DNA from: Proruminimicrobium sp963666965
Lineage (GTDB): Bacteria; Elusimicrobiota; Endomicrobiia; Endomicrobiales; Endomicrobiaceae
NCBI GenBank assembly: GCA_963666965.1
Contig: OY762939.1
Location: forward strand, 868,001-932,000
Reading direction: 5' to 3'
Length of the DNA: 64,000 nucleotides
The position numbers and the translations under genes are program-made. Positions 44,862 to 54,357 of the stretch are shown in pieces. A model generated the notes under the pieces. That model ran no database searches. It was not told the DNA's origin and saw only the letters and a list, made by a program, of their open reading frames with translations. Positions within the stretch are counted from its first letter, which is position 1, and the number at the start of each line of letters is the position of its first letter.

Positions 44862-47260
44862 ATCCAAACGTAAACATTGTTGAAATAATATCTCTTAATG
44901 ACAATCAGCTTGTGGAACTCAGCAAAAAAAATACTCTGTCTCTTTCGCTTGTAGAAATGAAAGAAGTGCAAAAATATTTTAAAGCTGCAAAAAGAAATCC
45001 GACGGATGTTGAACTTGAAACAATAGCGCAGACATGGAGCGAACACTGCAAACATAAAACTTTAACCGGCAATATCGAGTATATTGAAGAAACTTCAAAA
45101 GGCAGAAAAGTAAAAAAATATTCAAATCTTCTTAAAGAAACTATTTTTAAAGCAACTGTTGAGTTGAACAAGAAATGGTGTATATCGGTTTTTAAAGATA
45201 ATGCCGGAGTAATTGATTTTGATTCAAAAAACGGCGTCGCTTTTAAAGTTGAAACTCATAATCACCCTTCTGCTCTTGAGCCTTACGGAGGTTCAGCTAC
45301 GGGAATCGGCGGTGTAATAAGAGATATTTTAGGCGTGGGACTGGGAGCAAAACCTCTTGCCAATACTGATGTTTTCTGTTTCGGACTTCCCGATACAAAA
45401 TATTCGGAAGTTCCGGAAGGTATGCATCATCCTAAAAGAATTGCAAAAGGCGTCGTTTCAGGCGTAAGAGATTACGGCAACAGAATGGGAATACCGACAG
45501 TTAACGGAGCTGTTTTTTTTGATAAAGGATATATGGCAAATCCGCTTGTTTACTGCGGAACGATGGGAATAATACCAAAGAACAAAGCGTCTAAAGAAGT
45601 TAAATCCGGAGATTTAGTGTTGGTAGTCGGAGGAAGAACCGGAAGAGACGGAATACACGGAGCGACTTTTTCGTCTGTTGAACTTGACAAGGAATCGGAT
45701 GTAAGCGCCGTTCAGATAGGCAATCCCATAGTAGAAAAAAAAGTTCTTGATACTATGCTTAAGGCAAGAGATTTGAATCTTTATAGAGCGGTTACCGACT
45801 GCGGAGCAGGCGGACTTTCCAGTGCCGTCGGAGAACTCGGAGAAAAAACAGGAGTGGCTGTCCAGCTTGAAAAGGTTCCTTTAAAATATAAAGGACTCAG
45901 TCCTTGGGAAATATGGATTTCAGAAGCTCAGGAAAGAATGGTTTTTGCCGTTCAGCCGAAAAATAAAAATAAAATTTTAAAACTTTTTAAGCAGGAAAAC
46001 GTTGAAGCGACTTTCATAGGAAAATTTACAAACGACAATAAACTTACTCTTACATATAACGGTAAAAAAGTCGCCGATATGAGTATGGAATTTTTGCATG
46101 ACGGCGTTCCAAAACCTACAAGACCTGCCGTCTGGAAAGAAACAAAACAGTTAAAACAGAAACCCATAAAGGCGTCTGAAAAAGTTTTGACCGACGATAT
46201 CAGCAAAGTTTTATCAGATATTAACGTATGTTCAAGAGACTGGATTATAAGACAGTATGACCATGAAGTGCAGGGGCAGACTGTCGTAAAGCCTCTTTTA
46301 GGCAATTCAATTCATAATTTTGGTCCGTCGGATGCGGCTGTAATATGGCCTTACACCGTAGTTAAAAATACTAAAAAAGCCGTTGTTCTTTCAAACGGTT
46401 TAAATCCCGAATACGGGAAAATAGATACTTATAAAATGACGACTTCGGCGATAGAAGAATCTGTAAGAAACGCAGTTTGCGTCGGAGCAAATCCGGAAAT
46501 GCTGTCGGTTCTTGATAATTTCTGCTGGGGAAACCCAAATAAACCGGAAATACTAGGCAGTCTTGTAAGAGCGGCTCAGGCATGTTACGATATGTCAAAA
46601 GGTTTTGGAATACCTTTTATATCAGGTAAAGACAGTTTATACAATGAATATACGATAGACGGAAGAACATATTCAATTCCGCCTGCTCTTTTGATTTCGG
46701 CGATGGGAGTAATTGAAGACGTTAATAAAACTATAACGATGAATTTTAAATCGGCGGGGAATTATATTTATCTTATAGGTCTTACGAAAAACGAGCTCGG
46801 CGGATCGATATACGCAAAAATAAAAGGATTAAAAGGCATTGTGCCTGATGTAGATATAAAAGTTTCAAAAAAACTTATGAAAGCGATGTACAATGCAATT
46901 TCATCGGGTTTTGTTGAAGCCTGTCACGACTGTTCTGAAGGCGGTTTTGCGGCAGCCGTTTCCGAAATGGCTTTTGCCGGAGAACTCGGAGCAAAAATCA
47001 ATGCCGACCTGATAAAAACAGACACTCAGATGACTTTGGCGGAAAAACTTTTTTCTGAGTCAAATACAAGATTTATCGTTGAAGTAAGTGTTGAAAATAA
47101 GGAAAAATTTGAGAAAATGATTAAAGGTTTTGTTTTTGAGCAGATTGGAACGGTTGAAAAGGAACAGAATCTTATTATAGAGTCAAAGAAATCAAAAATT
47201 TTGGTAAAAACAAAAATAAAAGATTTGCAGAAATCCTGGCAGAGACAGCTTCTGGGATGA
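44858..47260 (+). CDS. purL: FGAM synthase subunit PurL
   Basis: ATP-dependent synthase subunit that uses ammonia passed from PurQ. The catalytic His is in TWSEHCKHKT. FKVETHNHPSALEPYGGSATGIGG binds ATP and phosphate. Both AIR-synthase-like halves are present, with DCGAGGLSSAVGE and SGKDSLYNEY in the second half. The length is 800 residues, longer than the Bacillus-type small PurL (about 740) and far shorter than the single-chain enzyme (about 1,300). PurS and PurQ are encoded on either side. Confidence 0.96.
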   Translation: MNPNVNIVEIISLNDNQLVELSKKNTLSLSLVEMKEVQKYFKAAKRNPTDVELETIAQTWSEHCKHKTLTGNIEYIEETSKGRKVKKYSNLLKETIFKATVELNKKWCISVFKDNAGVIDFDSKNGVAFKVETHNHPSALEPYGGSATGIGGVIRDILGVGLGAKPLANTDVFCFGLPDTKYSEVPEGMHHPKRIAKGVVSGVRDYGNRMGIPTVNGAVFFDKGYMANPLVYCGTMGIIPKNKASKEVKSGDLVLVVGGRTGRDGIHGATFSSVELDKESDVSAVQIGNPIVEKKVLDTMLKARDLNLYRAVTDCGAGGLSSAVGELGEKTGVAVQLEKVPLKYKGLSPWEIWISEAQERMVFAVQPKNKNKILKLFKQENVEATFIGKFTNDNKLTLTYNGKKVADMSMEFLHDGVPKPTRPAVWKETKQLKQKPIKASEKVLTDDISKVLSDINVCSRDWIIRQYDHEVQGQTVVKPLLGNSIHNFGPSDAAVIWPYTVVKNTKKAVVLSNGLNPEYGKIDTYKMTTSAIEESVRNAVCVGANPEMLSVLDNFCWGNPNKPEILGSLVRAAQACYDMSKGFGIPFISGKDSLYNEYTIDGRTYSIPPALLISAMGVIEDVNKTITMNFKSAGNYIYLIGLTKNELGGSIYAKIKGLKGIVPDVDIKVSKKLMKAMYNAISSGFVEACHDCSEGGFAAAVSEMAFAGELGAKINADLIKTDTQMTLAEKLFSESNTRFIVEVSVENKEKFEKMIKGFVFEQIGTVEKEQNLIIESKKSKILVKTKIKDLQKSWQRQLLG

Positions 47261-47282
47261 ATTGAATTAAAGGATTTTTAAA

Positions 47283-48062
47283 ATGAAAAAAATAAAAGCC
47301 ATAATAATAAGAACAGCCGGTACAAACTGCGATTACGAACTTAAATCGGCATTTGAAATGTGCGGAGCTGAAGCTGAAAGGATTCATATAAATGAGCTGA
47401 TAGCAAATAAAAATAAAATATTGGCCTACGATATACTTGCCGTTCCGGGCGGATTTTCCTACGGAGACGATATCGCTTCGGGGAAAATATTATCAAACGA
47501 AATTAAAAACAAACTCGGTGACAACGTCAAAAAATTTGCGCTTTCTGGCAAACCTATAATAGGAATCTGCAACGGATTTCAGATTCTTGTAAAAATGGGG
47601 CTTTTGCCGAAACCTGAAAAGTTTGAGCAGATTTCCACTTTGTCTTACAATGATTCCAATAAATTTGAATGCAGATGGGTTTATCTTAAAACCGAGAAAA
47701 AACAAGGCGATACGAAATGTATATGGACAAAAGAACTGCCGGATATTATTTCGCTTCCTGTTGCGCACGGAGAAGGTAAATTTATAGCCGATGAAAAAGT
47801 TTTAAAAGAAATAGAAGAAAACTCGCAGGTTGTTTTCAGATACTGCGATAAAGACGGCTCAAAAACACAGTATCCTAAAGATCCGAACGGGTCAATGAAC
47901 GCAATTGCCGGCATCTGCAACGATAAAGGCAATGTTTTCGGACTTATGCCTCATCCTGAAAGATATGTTTACGCTCTTCAGCATCCGGCAAGAGAAGGTT
48001 ATGACGGCGTTTACGGCTGGGGAAAACAGATATTCCAGAATGCAATAGATTTTTTAAAATAA
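47283..48062 (+). CDS. purQ: FGAM synthase glutaminase subunit PurQ
   Basis: Class I glutamine amidotransferase that supplies ammonia to PurL. It has VPGGFSYGDD, the nucleophile C96 in GICNGFQIL, and the His/Glu of LMPHPERYV. Length is 259, a little longer than the Bacillus type (about 227). The extra length is in the region around YNDSNKFECRWV. GGA-rich spacer and ATG follow purL by 22 bases. Confidence 0.96.
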   Translation: MKKIKAIIIRTAGTNCDYELKSAFEMCGAEAERIHINELIANKNKILAYDILAVPGGFSYGDDIASGKILSNEIKNKLGDNVKKFALSGKPIIGICNGFQILVKMGLLPKPEKFEQISTLSYNDSNKFECRWVYLKTEKKQGDTKCIWTKELPDIISLPVAHGEGKFIADEKVLKEIEENSQVVFRYCDKDGSKTQYPKDPNGSMNAIAGICNDKGNVFGLMPHPERYVYALQHPAREGYDGVYGWGKQIFQNAIDFLK

Positions 48063-48080
48063 TTTAAAGGATGGTTAGAC

Positions 48081-48383
48081 ATGAAAAACTGTATTAATTG
48101 TTTTTTTCAAGGTGACAATAGTGTTGATGAAAACGGTGATGGCAGAGTTTTTTGTATGGTAAACTGCAAATGGAAAAAAGAACAGGATTCATGTGTGCAA
48201 TTTATTGAGTATGCCGATATGAGCAAAGATTTAAGAGCTCAGTATGCAATGAAAGTCAAAGGAAATGATACAAAACTCTCATATATAATAAAATCAAACT
48301 GGTATATTATGATAGCGACTTTTATTATGGCTTTTTTGACTTTTCTTGTCGTAGTCAAATTTTTTGACAAATACATTTTTTAA
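48081..48383 (+). CDS. Small cysteine-rich protein with C-terminal membrane segment, unknown
   Basis: 100 residues; I do not recognise the family. The N-terminus has C4-x2-C7, C25-x3-C29 and C38, a pattern that could bind zinc or an Fe-S cluster. The region from about 40 to 72 is charged. Residues 74-94 form a single hydrophobic span followed by FFDKYIF, so the protein looks tail-anchored with the Cys part in the cytoplasm. It has AAAGGATGG upstream of ATG and sits between purQ and purD without a gap, so it is surely expressed with the purine genes. A role in the pathway is only a guess. Confidence 0.75.
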   Translation: MKNCINCFFQGDNSVDENGDGRVFCMVNCKWKKEQDSCVQFIEYADMSKDLRAQYAMKVKGNDTKLSYIIKSNWYIMIATFIMAFLTFLVVVKFFDKYIF

Positions 48384-48399
48384 ATAAACGGAGTTTTTA

Positions 48400-49677
48400 A
48401 TGAAAGTTTTGGTTGTCGGAAACGGCGGAAGGGAACATGCCATAGTATGGAAGTTGTCGCAGAGTTCCAAAATTCAGAAATTGTACTGTACTATAGGCAA
48501 TTCCGGAATAGAAAAAATTGCCGAAACTGTTAATATAAAATCAGATGATATTAATTCTTTGGCTGCGTTTGCCGCTAAAGAAAATATAGACTATACGTTT
48601 GTCGGGCCTGAAGTGCCGCTTGCTTTGGGAATAGTGGATTATTTTAAAGAAAAAAAATTGAAAATTTTCGGCCCTTCCAAAAAAGGCGCTATGCTTGAAG
48701 CAAGTAAAAGTTTTTCAAAGAATTTTATGAAAAAATATGAAATTCCGACTGCAGAATATGCTTCTTTTGAAGATTTTAAACCGGCAAAAGATTTTTTGGA
48801 TAAATGGCCTGAAGATAAAAAGATCGTAGTTAAAGCAGACGGGCTTGCGGCAGGCAAAGGCGTAGTTATGTGCCAAAACAGAAAAGAGGCTCTTAATGCT
48901 GCAGAGCAGATGATGCTCTCAAAAGCTTTCGGTGATTCAGGCACAAAAATAGTATTTGAAGAATGGCTTGAAGGCGAAGAAGTTTCGGTGCTTCTTTTTA
49001 CTGACGGCAAATCATTTGAAATAATGCCTCCGGCTCAGGATCACAAAAGAATCGGTGAAAAAGACACCGGACTTAACACAGGCGGAATGGGAGCTTACGC
49101 CCCTGCTCCGATAGCTACGGAAAAACTCTTAAAAGAAATAAAAGAAAATATAGTGCCTAAGATTTTAGACGGTTTTAAACATGAAGAAATAGAATATAAA
49201 GGAATACTTTACATAGGGTTTATGGTTGTACAAGGTGCTCCGTATGTTTTGGAATTCAACTGCAGATTCGGAGATCCTGAAACGCAGGTTATTCTTCCTC
49301 TTTTAAAAACGGATTTATTTGACATAATGACAAATACGGTAAACGGGACGCTCGGCAGTTTGAATATAGAGTGGTTAAAAAAATCGGCGGTAACAGTTGT
49401 CATAGCCTCAGGCGGGTATCCGGAAAAACACATAAACGGTTATGAGATTTCCGGTTTTAATGATGTTAAACCTGAAGAGGCGATAGTTTTTCACGCCGGA
49501 ACTAAAACTGAAAACGGAAAAACAGTTACAGCCGGCGGAAGAGTGCTTGCTGTTTCGGCAGTATCGGATGATATAAAATCTACTGTTGATAAAGTTTATA
49601 AATCTGTTGAAAAAATAAAATTTGAAAACAGTTATTACAGAAGAGATATAGCATGGAGGGTTTTGAAAAATGGATAA
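48400..49677 (+). CDS. purD: Phosphoribosylamine-glycine ligase
   Basis: ATP-grasp GAR synthetase. It starts VLVVGNGGREHAIVWKL. VKADGLAAGKGVV is the ATP-grasp loop, AQDHKRIGEKDTGLNTGGMGAYAP the family signature, and EFNCRFGDPETQ the metal site. The length, 425 residues, is normal. CGGAG precedes the ATG. It overlaps purE by eight bases. Confidence 0.97.
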   Translation: MKVLVVGNGGREHAIVWKLSQSSKIQKLYCTIGNSGIEKIAETVNIKSDDINSLAAFAAKENIDYTFVGPEVPLALGIVDYFKEKKLKIFGPSKKGAMLEASKSFSKNFMKKYEIPTAEYASFEDFKPAKDFLDKWPEDKKIVVKADGLAAGKGVVMCQNRKEALNAAEQMMLSKAFGDSGTKIVFEEWLEGEEVSVLLFTDGKSFEIMPPAQDHKRIGEKDTGLNTGGMGAYAPAPIATEKLLKEIKENIVPKILDGFKHEEIEYKGILYIGFMVVQGAPYVLEFNCRFGDPETQVILPLLKTDLFDIMTNTVNGTLGSLNIEWLKKSAVTVVIASGGYPEKHINGYEISGFNDVKPEEAIVFHAGTKTENGKTVTAGGRVLAVSAVSDDIKSTVDKVYKSVEKIKFENSYYRRDIAWRVLKNG

Positions 49678-50203
49678 AAAAAATCAGATTGCCGTTATCA
49701 TGGGTTCAGATTCGGATCTTCCTGCGATGTCAGAATGTCTCAAAATATTTGATAAATTTCAGATTTCATACTCTGTTAATATCGGTTCTGCGCACAGAAC
49801 GCCGGAACATGTTAAAAAATGCGTGCGCAATGCAGCTGAATCCGGAGTTAAGGTTTTTATAGCCGTAGCCGGTATGTCGGCGGCACTTCCGGGAGTAGTT
49901 GCTTCCGAAACAACGCTTCCCGTAATAGGCGTTCCGATGGACGGTAAACATCTTGCAAGCATGGACGCTTTATTTTCTGTTTCACAGATGCCTCCTTTTA
50001 TGCCCGTTGCGTGCGTATCCATAGGAAAAGCAGGCGCGATAAATTCGGCGATACTTGCCATTCAGATTTTAGCTCTGGAAGATAAAAAACTTGCCGAAAA
50101 ACTTATACAGTACAGAAAAGATATGGCTGATTCAATAGTTGCAAAAGACGAGAAATTGGCTAAAATAGGATATGTCAAATATATAGAAGAGATGAAAAAA
50201 TAA
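49670..50203 (+). CDS. purE: N5-carboxyaminoimidazole ribonucleotide mutase
   Basis: Class I PurE. MGSDSDLPAMSECL is the phosphate/substrate loop, AHRTPEHVKK carries the active-site His, and AGMSAALPGVVA follows. Length is 177. A class I PurE normally needs PurK, which is not in this window. It starts inside the purD 3' end and stops one base before pyrR begins. Confidence 0.96.
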   Translation: MDKKNQIAVIMGSDSDLPAMSECLKIFDKFQISYSVNIGSAHRTPEHVKKCVRNAAESGVKVFIAVAGMSAALPGVVASETTLPVIGVPMDGKHLASMDALFSVSQMPPFMPVACVSIGKAGAINSAILAIQILALEDKKLAEKLIQYRKDMADSIVAKDEKLAKIGYVKYIEEMKK

Positions 50204-50204
50204 A

Positions 50205-50738
50205 ATGGAAAAAACTATTTTAACGCAGGAAGAAATAAAAAAAACAATAACGAAGCTTGCAAAAGCCGTTTTGAAAAAAAATGATGATTTATCCGAGCTT
50301 GCCGTAGTAGGAATACAGACAAGAGGTGTTTTTCTCGCCAAAAGGCTTCTTAACGAAATAGTAAGAATTAAAAAAATAAAATCAGAGCTGCCTTTCGGTT
50401 TTCTTGATATTACTCTTTACAGAGACGATCTGGGACAGACGCAGGATATCCCTACAATTAAGGATACAAATCTTCCGTTCGATATAAACGGTAAAAATAT
50501 AATTCTTGTTGACGATGTCTTATATACCGGCAGAACTATAAGATCTGCGCTTGATGTTTTGAAGGATTACGGCAGACCTAAATCGATACAGCTTGCGGTT
50601 TTAATAGACAGAGGATACAGAGAGCTTCCTATACAGGCCGATTTTACGGGATTAGCCTATCACACAAAAGATGAAGTCTGCGTCGAATTTGTTGAAATAG
50701 ACAAAAAAGATATGGTATACTTAACCAGTTCAAAATAG
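50205..50738 (+). CDS. pyrR: PyrR bifunctional regulator / uracil phosphoribosyltransferase
   Basis: The PRPP-binding motif ILVDDVLYTGRTIRSALD and the N-terminal VGIQTRGVFLAKRL are typical. In Bacillus it binds UMP and an RNA anti-antiterminator to turn down pyr genes, and also salvages uracil. Here the gaps to purE (1 base) and pyrB (10 bases) are too short for an attenuator, so the regulatory role at this site is doubtful. Length 177 is normal. Confidence 0.95.
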   Translation: MEKTILTQEEIKKTITKLAKAVLKKNDDLSELAVVGIQTRGVFLAKRLLNEIVRIKKIKSELPFGFLDITLYRDDLGQTQDIPTIKDTNLPFDINGKNIILVDDVLYTGRTIRSALDVLKDYGRPKSIQLAVLIDRGYRELPIQADFTGLAYHTKDEVCVEFVEIDKKDMVYLTSSK

Positions 50739-50748
50739 AGGGAGAAAT

Positions 50749-51705
50749 ATGTCTTTTAACAGAAAAGATCTGTTGGGATTAGAGTACCTTGCCAAAGAAG
50801 AAATTCAGACAATAATTGAGACAGCAAAACCATTCAAAAATTTGTTTACGCGTTCAATAAAAAAAGCTCCGGCATTAGTCGGCAAAACAGTAGTTAATCT
50901 CTTTTACGAACCGTCCACAAGAACAAGAACTTCATTTGAATTTGCAGCCAAAAGGCTTTCGGCAGACGTTGTAAGCATAGCTACCGCCACATCAAGCGTT
51001 GTTAAGGGAGAAAGTCTTATAGATACGGGCAAAACTCTTGAAGCAATGAAGGCCGATATCATAATAATAAGGCATACTCTTGCAGGAACGCCTGAAATTC
51101 TTGCAAAAAATTTAAACGCTTCGATAATAAATGCCGGCGACGGATTTCATGAACATCCGACACAGGGCCTTTTAGATCTTTTTACGATTCTCGATAAAAA
51201 GAAAAAAGTTGAAGGTCTTAAAATTCTTCTTGTCGGAGATATTCTTCACAGCAGAGTTGCAAAATCAAATATATGGGCTCTTACAAAAATGGGAGCAAAA
51301 GTCAGAGTATCTGGTCCGTCAACTTTAATACCCAAACATATCAGCGATTTAGGCGTTGAAGTTTTTTATGATCTTGACGAAGCAATAAAAGATGTAGATG
51401 TCGTAAATATATTGAGAATACAGATGGAACGCCAGCAGGAAAATCTTTTTCCGTCAGTGCATGAATATGTTGAATTGTATCAGGTAACGGAAGAAAGACT
51501 TGCGACCGCAAAACCGGACGTTTTGGTAATGCATCCGGGCCCGATGAACAGAGGAATTGAAATATCTTCACATGTCGCCGATAGTCCGAATGCAGTAATA
51601 AACGAGCAGGTTACAAACGGAATAGCAGTAAGAATGGCGGTATTGTATCTTTTGGTTGCTGCAAGAAACAAACAACAGGGGAAGAAAAATGGCAATAATA
51701 ATTAA
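50749..51705 (+). CDS. pyrB: Aspartate carbamoyltransferase catalytic subunit
   Basis: First committed step of pyrimidine synthesis. FYEPSTRTRTSFEFAAKRL holds the carbamoyl-phosphate-binding STRTR. HPTQGLLDLFTI is the second substrate loop, and MHPGPMNRGIEI the aspartate-side motif. Length 318 is normal. No pyrI regulatory chain is adjacent, so the enzyme is probably of the unregulated class. GGGAGAA precedes the ATG. Confidence 0.97.
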   Translation: MSFNRKDLLGLEYLAKEEIQTIIETAKPFKNLFTRSIKKAPALVGKTVVNLFYEPSTRTRTSFEFAAKRLSADVVSIATATSSVVKGESLIDTGKTLEAMKADIIIIRHTLAGTPEILAKNLNASIINAGDGFHEHPTQGLLDLFTILDKKKKVEGLKILLVGDILHSRVAKSNIWALTKMGAKVRVSGPSTLIPKHISDLGVEVFYDLDEAIKDVDVVNILRIQMERQQENLFPSVHEYVELYQVTEERLATAKPDVLVMHPGPMNRGIEISSHVADSPNAVINEQVTNGIAVRMAVLYLLVAARNKQQGKKNGNNN

Positions 51706-52972
51706 AAATATAAGAGTTATTGATCCTGCATCAAAAACAGATAAAATAAAAGATATTTATATTGAAGGCGGCAAGATAGTTTCAAAACTGTCAAAAGCCC
51801 CTGAAACGGTAATTGACGGTAAAAATAAAATGGCAGTTCCCGGTCTTATAGACGTTCATTCTCATTTAAGAGATCCCGGACAGGAAGAGAAAGAAACGAT
51901 AAAAACAGGAACACGGTCGGCCTGCAAGGGCGGAATAACGACGGTGTTTTGTATGCCTAACACAAAACCGGTAATTGATAATGCACCGTCGGTTGAATAT
52001 ATTCTTCTAAAGGCGCAGAAAGAAGGTAAAGTAAATGTTTTGCCGATAGGATGTATTACAAAAGGATCTCTCGGAACAGAACTTGCCGAAATAGGAATAC
52101 TTAAAAAAGCCGGAATAGTGGCAGTTTCTGACGATGGAAGTCCCGTAGCAAGTTCTCAGGTTATGAGAAGAGCTCTTGAATATACGAAAATGTTTAATCT
52201 GCCAGTTATATCGCATTGCGAGGATAAAGACTTAAGCAGAACAGGCGTTATGAATGAAGGTAAAAATTCAATGAAACTGGGTTTAAGAGGCATTCCCGCC
52301 CAGAGCGAAGAAGTTATGGTTTCAAGAGATATAATGCTTGCAGAACTTACCGGCGGACATCTTCACATAGCGCATGTTTCAACAGAAGGATCTGTTGAAC
52401 TTGTAAGACAGGCCAAAAAGAAAGGTTTAAAAGTTACTGCGGAAACCTGCCCTCATTATTTTACGCTGACGGATGATTCTTTAAAAACTTTCAGCACAAA
52501 TTATAAAATGAATCCTCCTTTAAGATCTGAAAAAGACGTTCAGGCAATAAAAAAAGGATTGAAAGACGGAACAATAGACTGTATATGCACCGACCATGCT
52601 CCACACACTCTTGAAGAAAAGAGCAGAGAGTTTGATGTTGCGCCATTCGGAATCATAGGTTTTGAAACTCTTCTGTCGCTTGTTTTAAATGAACTCGTCG
52701 ATAAAAAAGTTTTAAGTCTTTCTGAAGCAATAGCTAAGATGACCGTTAATCCTGCCAGGATATTTTCTCTTAACGGCAGAGGCAGTTTAAAACCGGGGTC
52801 AATCGCGGATGTTGCAATAATAGATACTAAATATTCTTATGAATATAAAAAAGAAGATATACTTTCCAAAAGCAAAAATTCGCCTTTTATCGGAAGAAAA
52901 TTTAAAGGCGGAGCAGTTATGACTATCGTCGGCGGCAAAATTGTCTGGACGGTAAAAGACGGAATTGTATAA
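51689..52972 (+). CDS. pyrC: Dihydroorotase (class I)
   Basis: Zinc amidohydrolase. DVHSHLRDPGQ (metal-binding HxH and the substrate Arg), TTVFCMPNTKP, SHCEDKDLSR, HLHIAHVST and CTDHAPHT are all present. I chose the ATG at 51689, with GGGGAAG upstream, giving 427 residues; it overlaps pyrB by 17 bases. The frame is open 11 codons earlier but without a suitable signal. Last gene of the operon. Confidence 0.96.
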   Translation: MAIIIKNIRVIDPASKTDKIKDIYIEGGKIVSKLSKAPETVIDGKNKMAVPGLIDVHSHLRDPGQEEKETIKTGTRSACKGGITTVFCMPNTKPVIDNAPSVEYILLKAQKEGKVNVLPIGCITKGSLGTELAEIGILKKAGIVAVSDDGSPVASSQVMRRALEYTKMFNLPVISHCEDKDLSRTGVMNEGKNSMKLGLRGIPAQSEEVMVSRDIMLAELTGGHLHIAHVSTEGSVELVRQAKKKGLKVTAETCPHYFTLTDDSLKTFSTNYKMNPPLRSEKDVQAIKKGLKDGTIDCICTDHAPHTLEEKSREFDVAPFGIIGFETLLSLVLNELVDKKVLSLSEAIAKMTVNPARIFSLNGRGSLKPGSIADVAIIDTKYSYEYKKEDILSKSKNSPFIGRKFKGGAVMTIVGGKIVWTVKDGIV

Positions 52973-52987
52973 GATAAAAATAATTTC

Positions 52988-53029
52988 AAATTGCGCAGCT
53001 TGTTTTTAACGGCTGCGCAATTTTTTTTT
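52988..53029 (+). terminator. Intrinsic terminator of the pur-pyr operon
   Basis: A 12-bp stem AAATTGCGCAGC/GCTGCGCAATTT with a 12-base loop is followed by a run of T. It is 15 bases after the pyrC stop. Confidence 0.92.
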
Positions 53030-53094
53030 CGAAATAAAGTTGTCAAAATTATTATCTGTAACATTTTGGCTTATTACGGTGTCTAAATTGCATT

Positions 53095-54357
53095 ATGAAA
53101 AATATATATATTTTATTTGTTTTGTTTTTTTTCTTTACGGCTGCAGGCGCTCAGGAAATTAAAAAATTTACATGGGTGCAATGCGTTGAAATTGCCAATA
53201 AATATAATCAAAACCTTATAAATGCAAAAAAGAATCTTTCAATAGCCGAATATAATTACTACATATCAAGGAACGGTTATTATCCTTCGGTTAACTTTAA
53301 ATACGGTTTTTCAAGAAAAGGAAACGGCACTAATGAAAACAGCTGGGACGCTAATTTAAATGCATCTCAGACTATTTATGATTTTAAAACAAACGCCGAC
53401 TTGGGCGGTAAAAAAGCCGTTATAGAACAGACTGTCGCCCAGCTTACAAAATCTTATGCCGAAGTTTACTATTCAATAAAAGAAGCTTTTTTAAAAATGT
53501 GCTATGCCCAGGAAAATGTCAATCTTCTTAAAAATATTTATAATTTAAGGCTTCAAAGTTCGGAAATGGTCAGGCTTCAGTATGAAGGCGGCAAAGAAAG
53601 CAAAGGAAATATGTTGAAAGCACAGGCTCAGAAATATTCGGCGCATACTGATTTTTTAAATGCCGAAAGAGATCTTCTTTTGGCAAGAAGATCTTTGTGC
53701 GAAGCTATGGGAACAGATTCTGTTTCTGAGTTTAATGTAGACGGCAGTCTTTCCGTATCAGAGCAGACGTCTGCCGTAAATATTGATTTGCAAGCCTTAA
53801 TGGTTCCTGATGTGATTATTTCTTCGGCAGATGTGAAGATATCCGAATATAAAGTTGATTATGCCAAAGGCAGTTTATATCCGAATCTTTCCGCTTCGGC
53901 ATCAATAGGCGTATCGGATGAAAATAATCCGATTCCACCCTCAGACAGCAAAGCATGGACTCTCGGGGTAGCCTTGAATTATCCTTTGTTTTCAGGCGGT
54001 CTTACTAACGTCCGCAATACTGTTCTTGCTTCAAGAGAAGAACTTAACCAAAAAATGACCGAATATGAAAAAGCCGTATTGACTGCCAAAACTTCTTTGC
54101 AGGAAATAGAAATAAACATAGAAAAATACAGAGACAGCATCGCTATAAGCAAAATGTTTATGGAAGCGGCTGCTCAGAGACAAAAAGAAGCAAATATAAA
54201 ATATCTCGCCGGAAGCATGGAATTTCAGACATGGCAGGATATAGAACAGGAACTTGTAAACAATCGGATATCTCATTTATCGTCGTTATATAATTATAAT
54301 CTTGCGTTGGCAAAAAGAGATAAAATGCTCGGCAATACAAACGGAGAAATAAAATGA
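53095..54357 (+). CDS. TolC-family outer-membrane efflux protein
   Basis: 420 residues. A signal peptide is clear: Lys, hydrophobic stretch, then AAGAQ cleavage region near residue 20. The rest has two similar halves of long helices with TolC-type features (ALRIAEYNYYISRNGYYPSV-like N-terminus, then a second GSLYPNLSASASIG strand and AVLTAKTSLQEIEINIEKY helix). It probably forms the outer-membrane duct for the adaptor and ABC genes that follow; its stop overlaps the adaptor start by four bases. The substrate is unknown. Confidence 0.88.
   Translation: MKNIYILFVLFFFFTAAGAQEIKKFTWVQCVEIANKYNQNLINAKKNLSIAEYNYYISRNGYYPSVNFKYGFSRKGNGTNENSWDANLNASQTIYDFKTNADLGGKKAVIEQTVAQLTKSYAEVYYSIKEAFLKMCYAQENVNLLKNIYNLRLQSSEMVRLQYEGGKESKGNMLKAQAQKYSAHTDFLNAERDLLLARRSLCEAMGTDSVSEFNVDGSLSVSEQTSAVNIDLQALMVPDVIISSADVKISEYKVDYAKGSLYPNLSASASIGVSDENNPIPPSDSKAWTLGVALNYPLFSGGLTNVRNTVLASREELNQKMTEYEKAVLTAKTSLQEIEINIEKYRDSIAISKMFMEAAAQRQKEANIKYLAGSMEFQTWQDIEQELVNNRISHLSSLYNYNLALAKRDKMLGNTNGEIK

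Noticed and set aside
53030..53094. Promoter directly before the TolC-like gene
   Set aside because: A TTGTCA is present but no -10 at a suitable distance; not strong enough to list.
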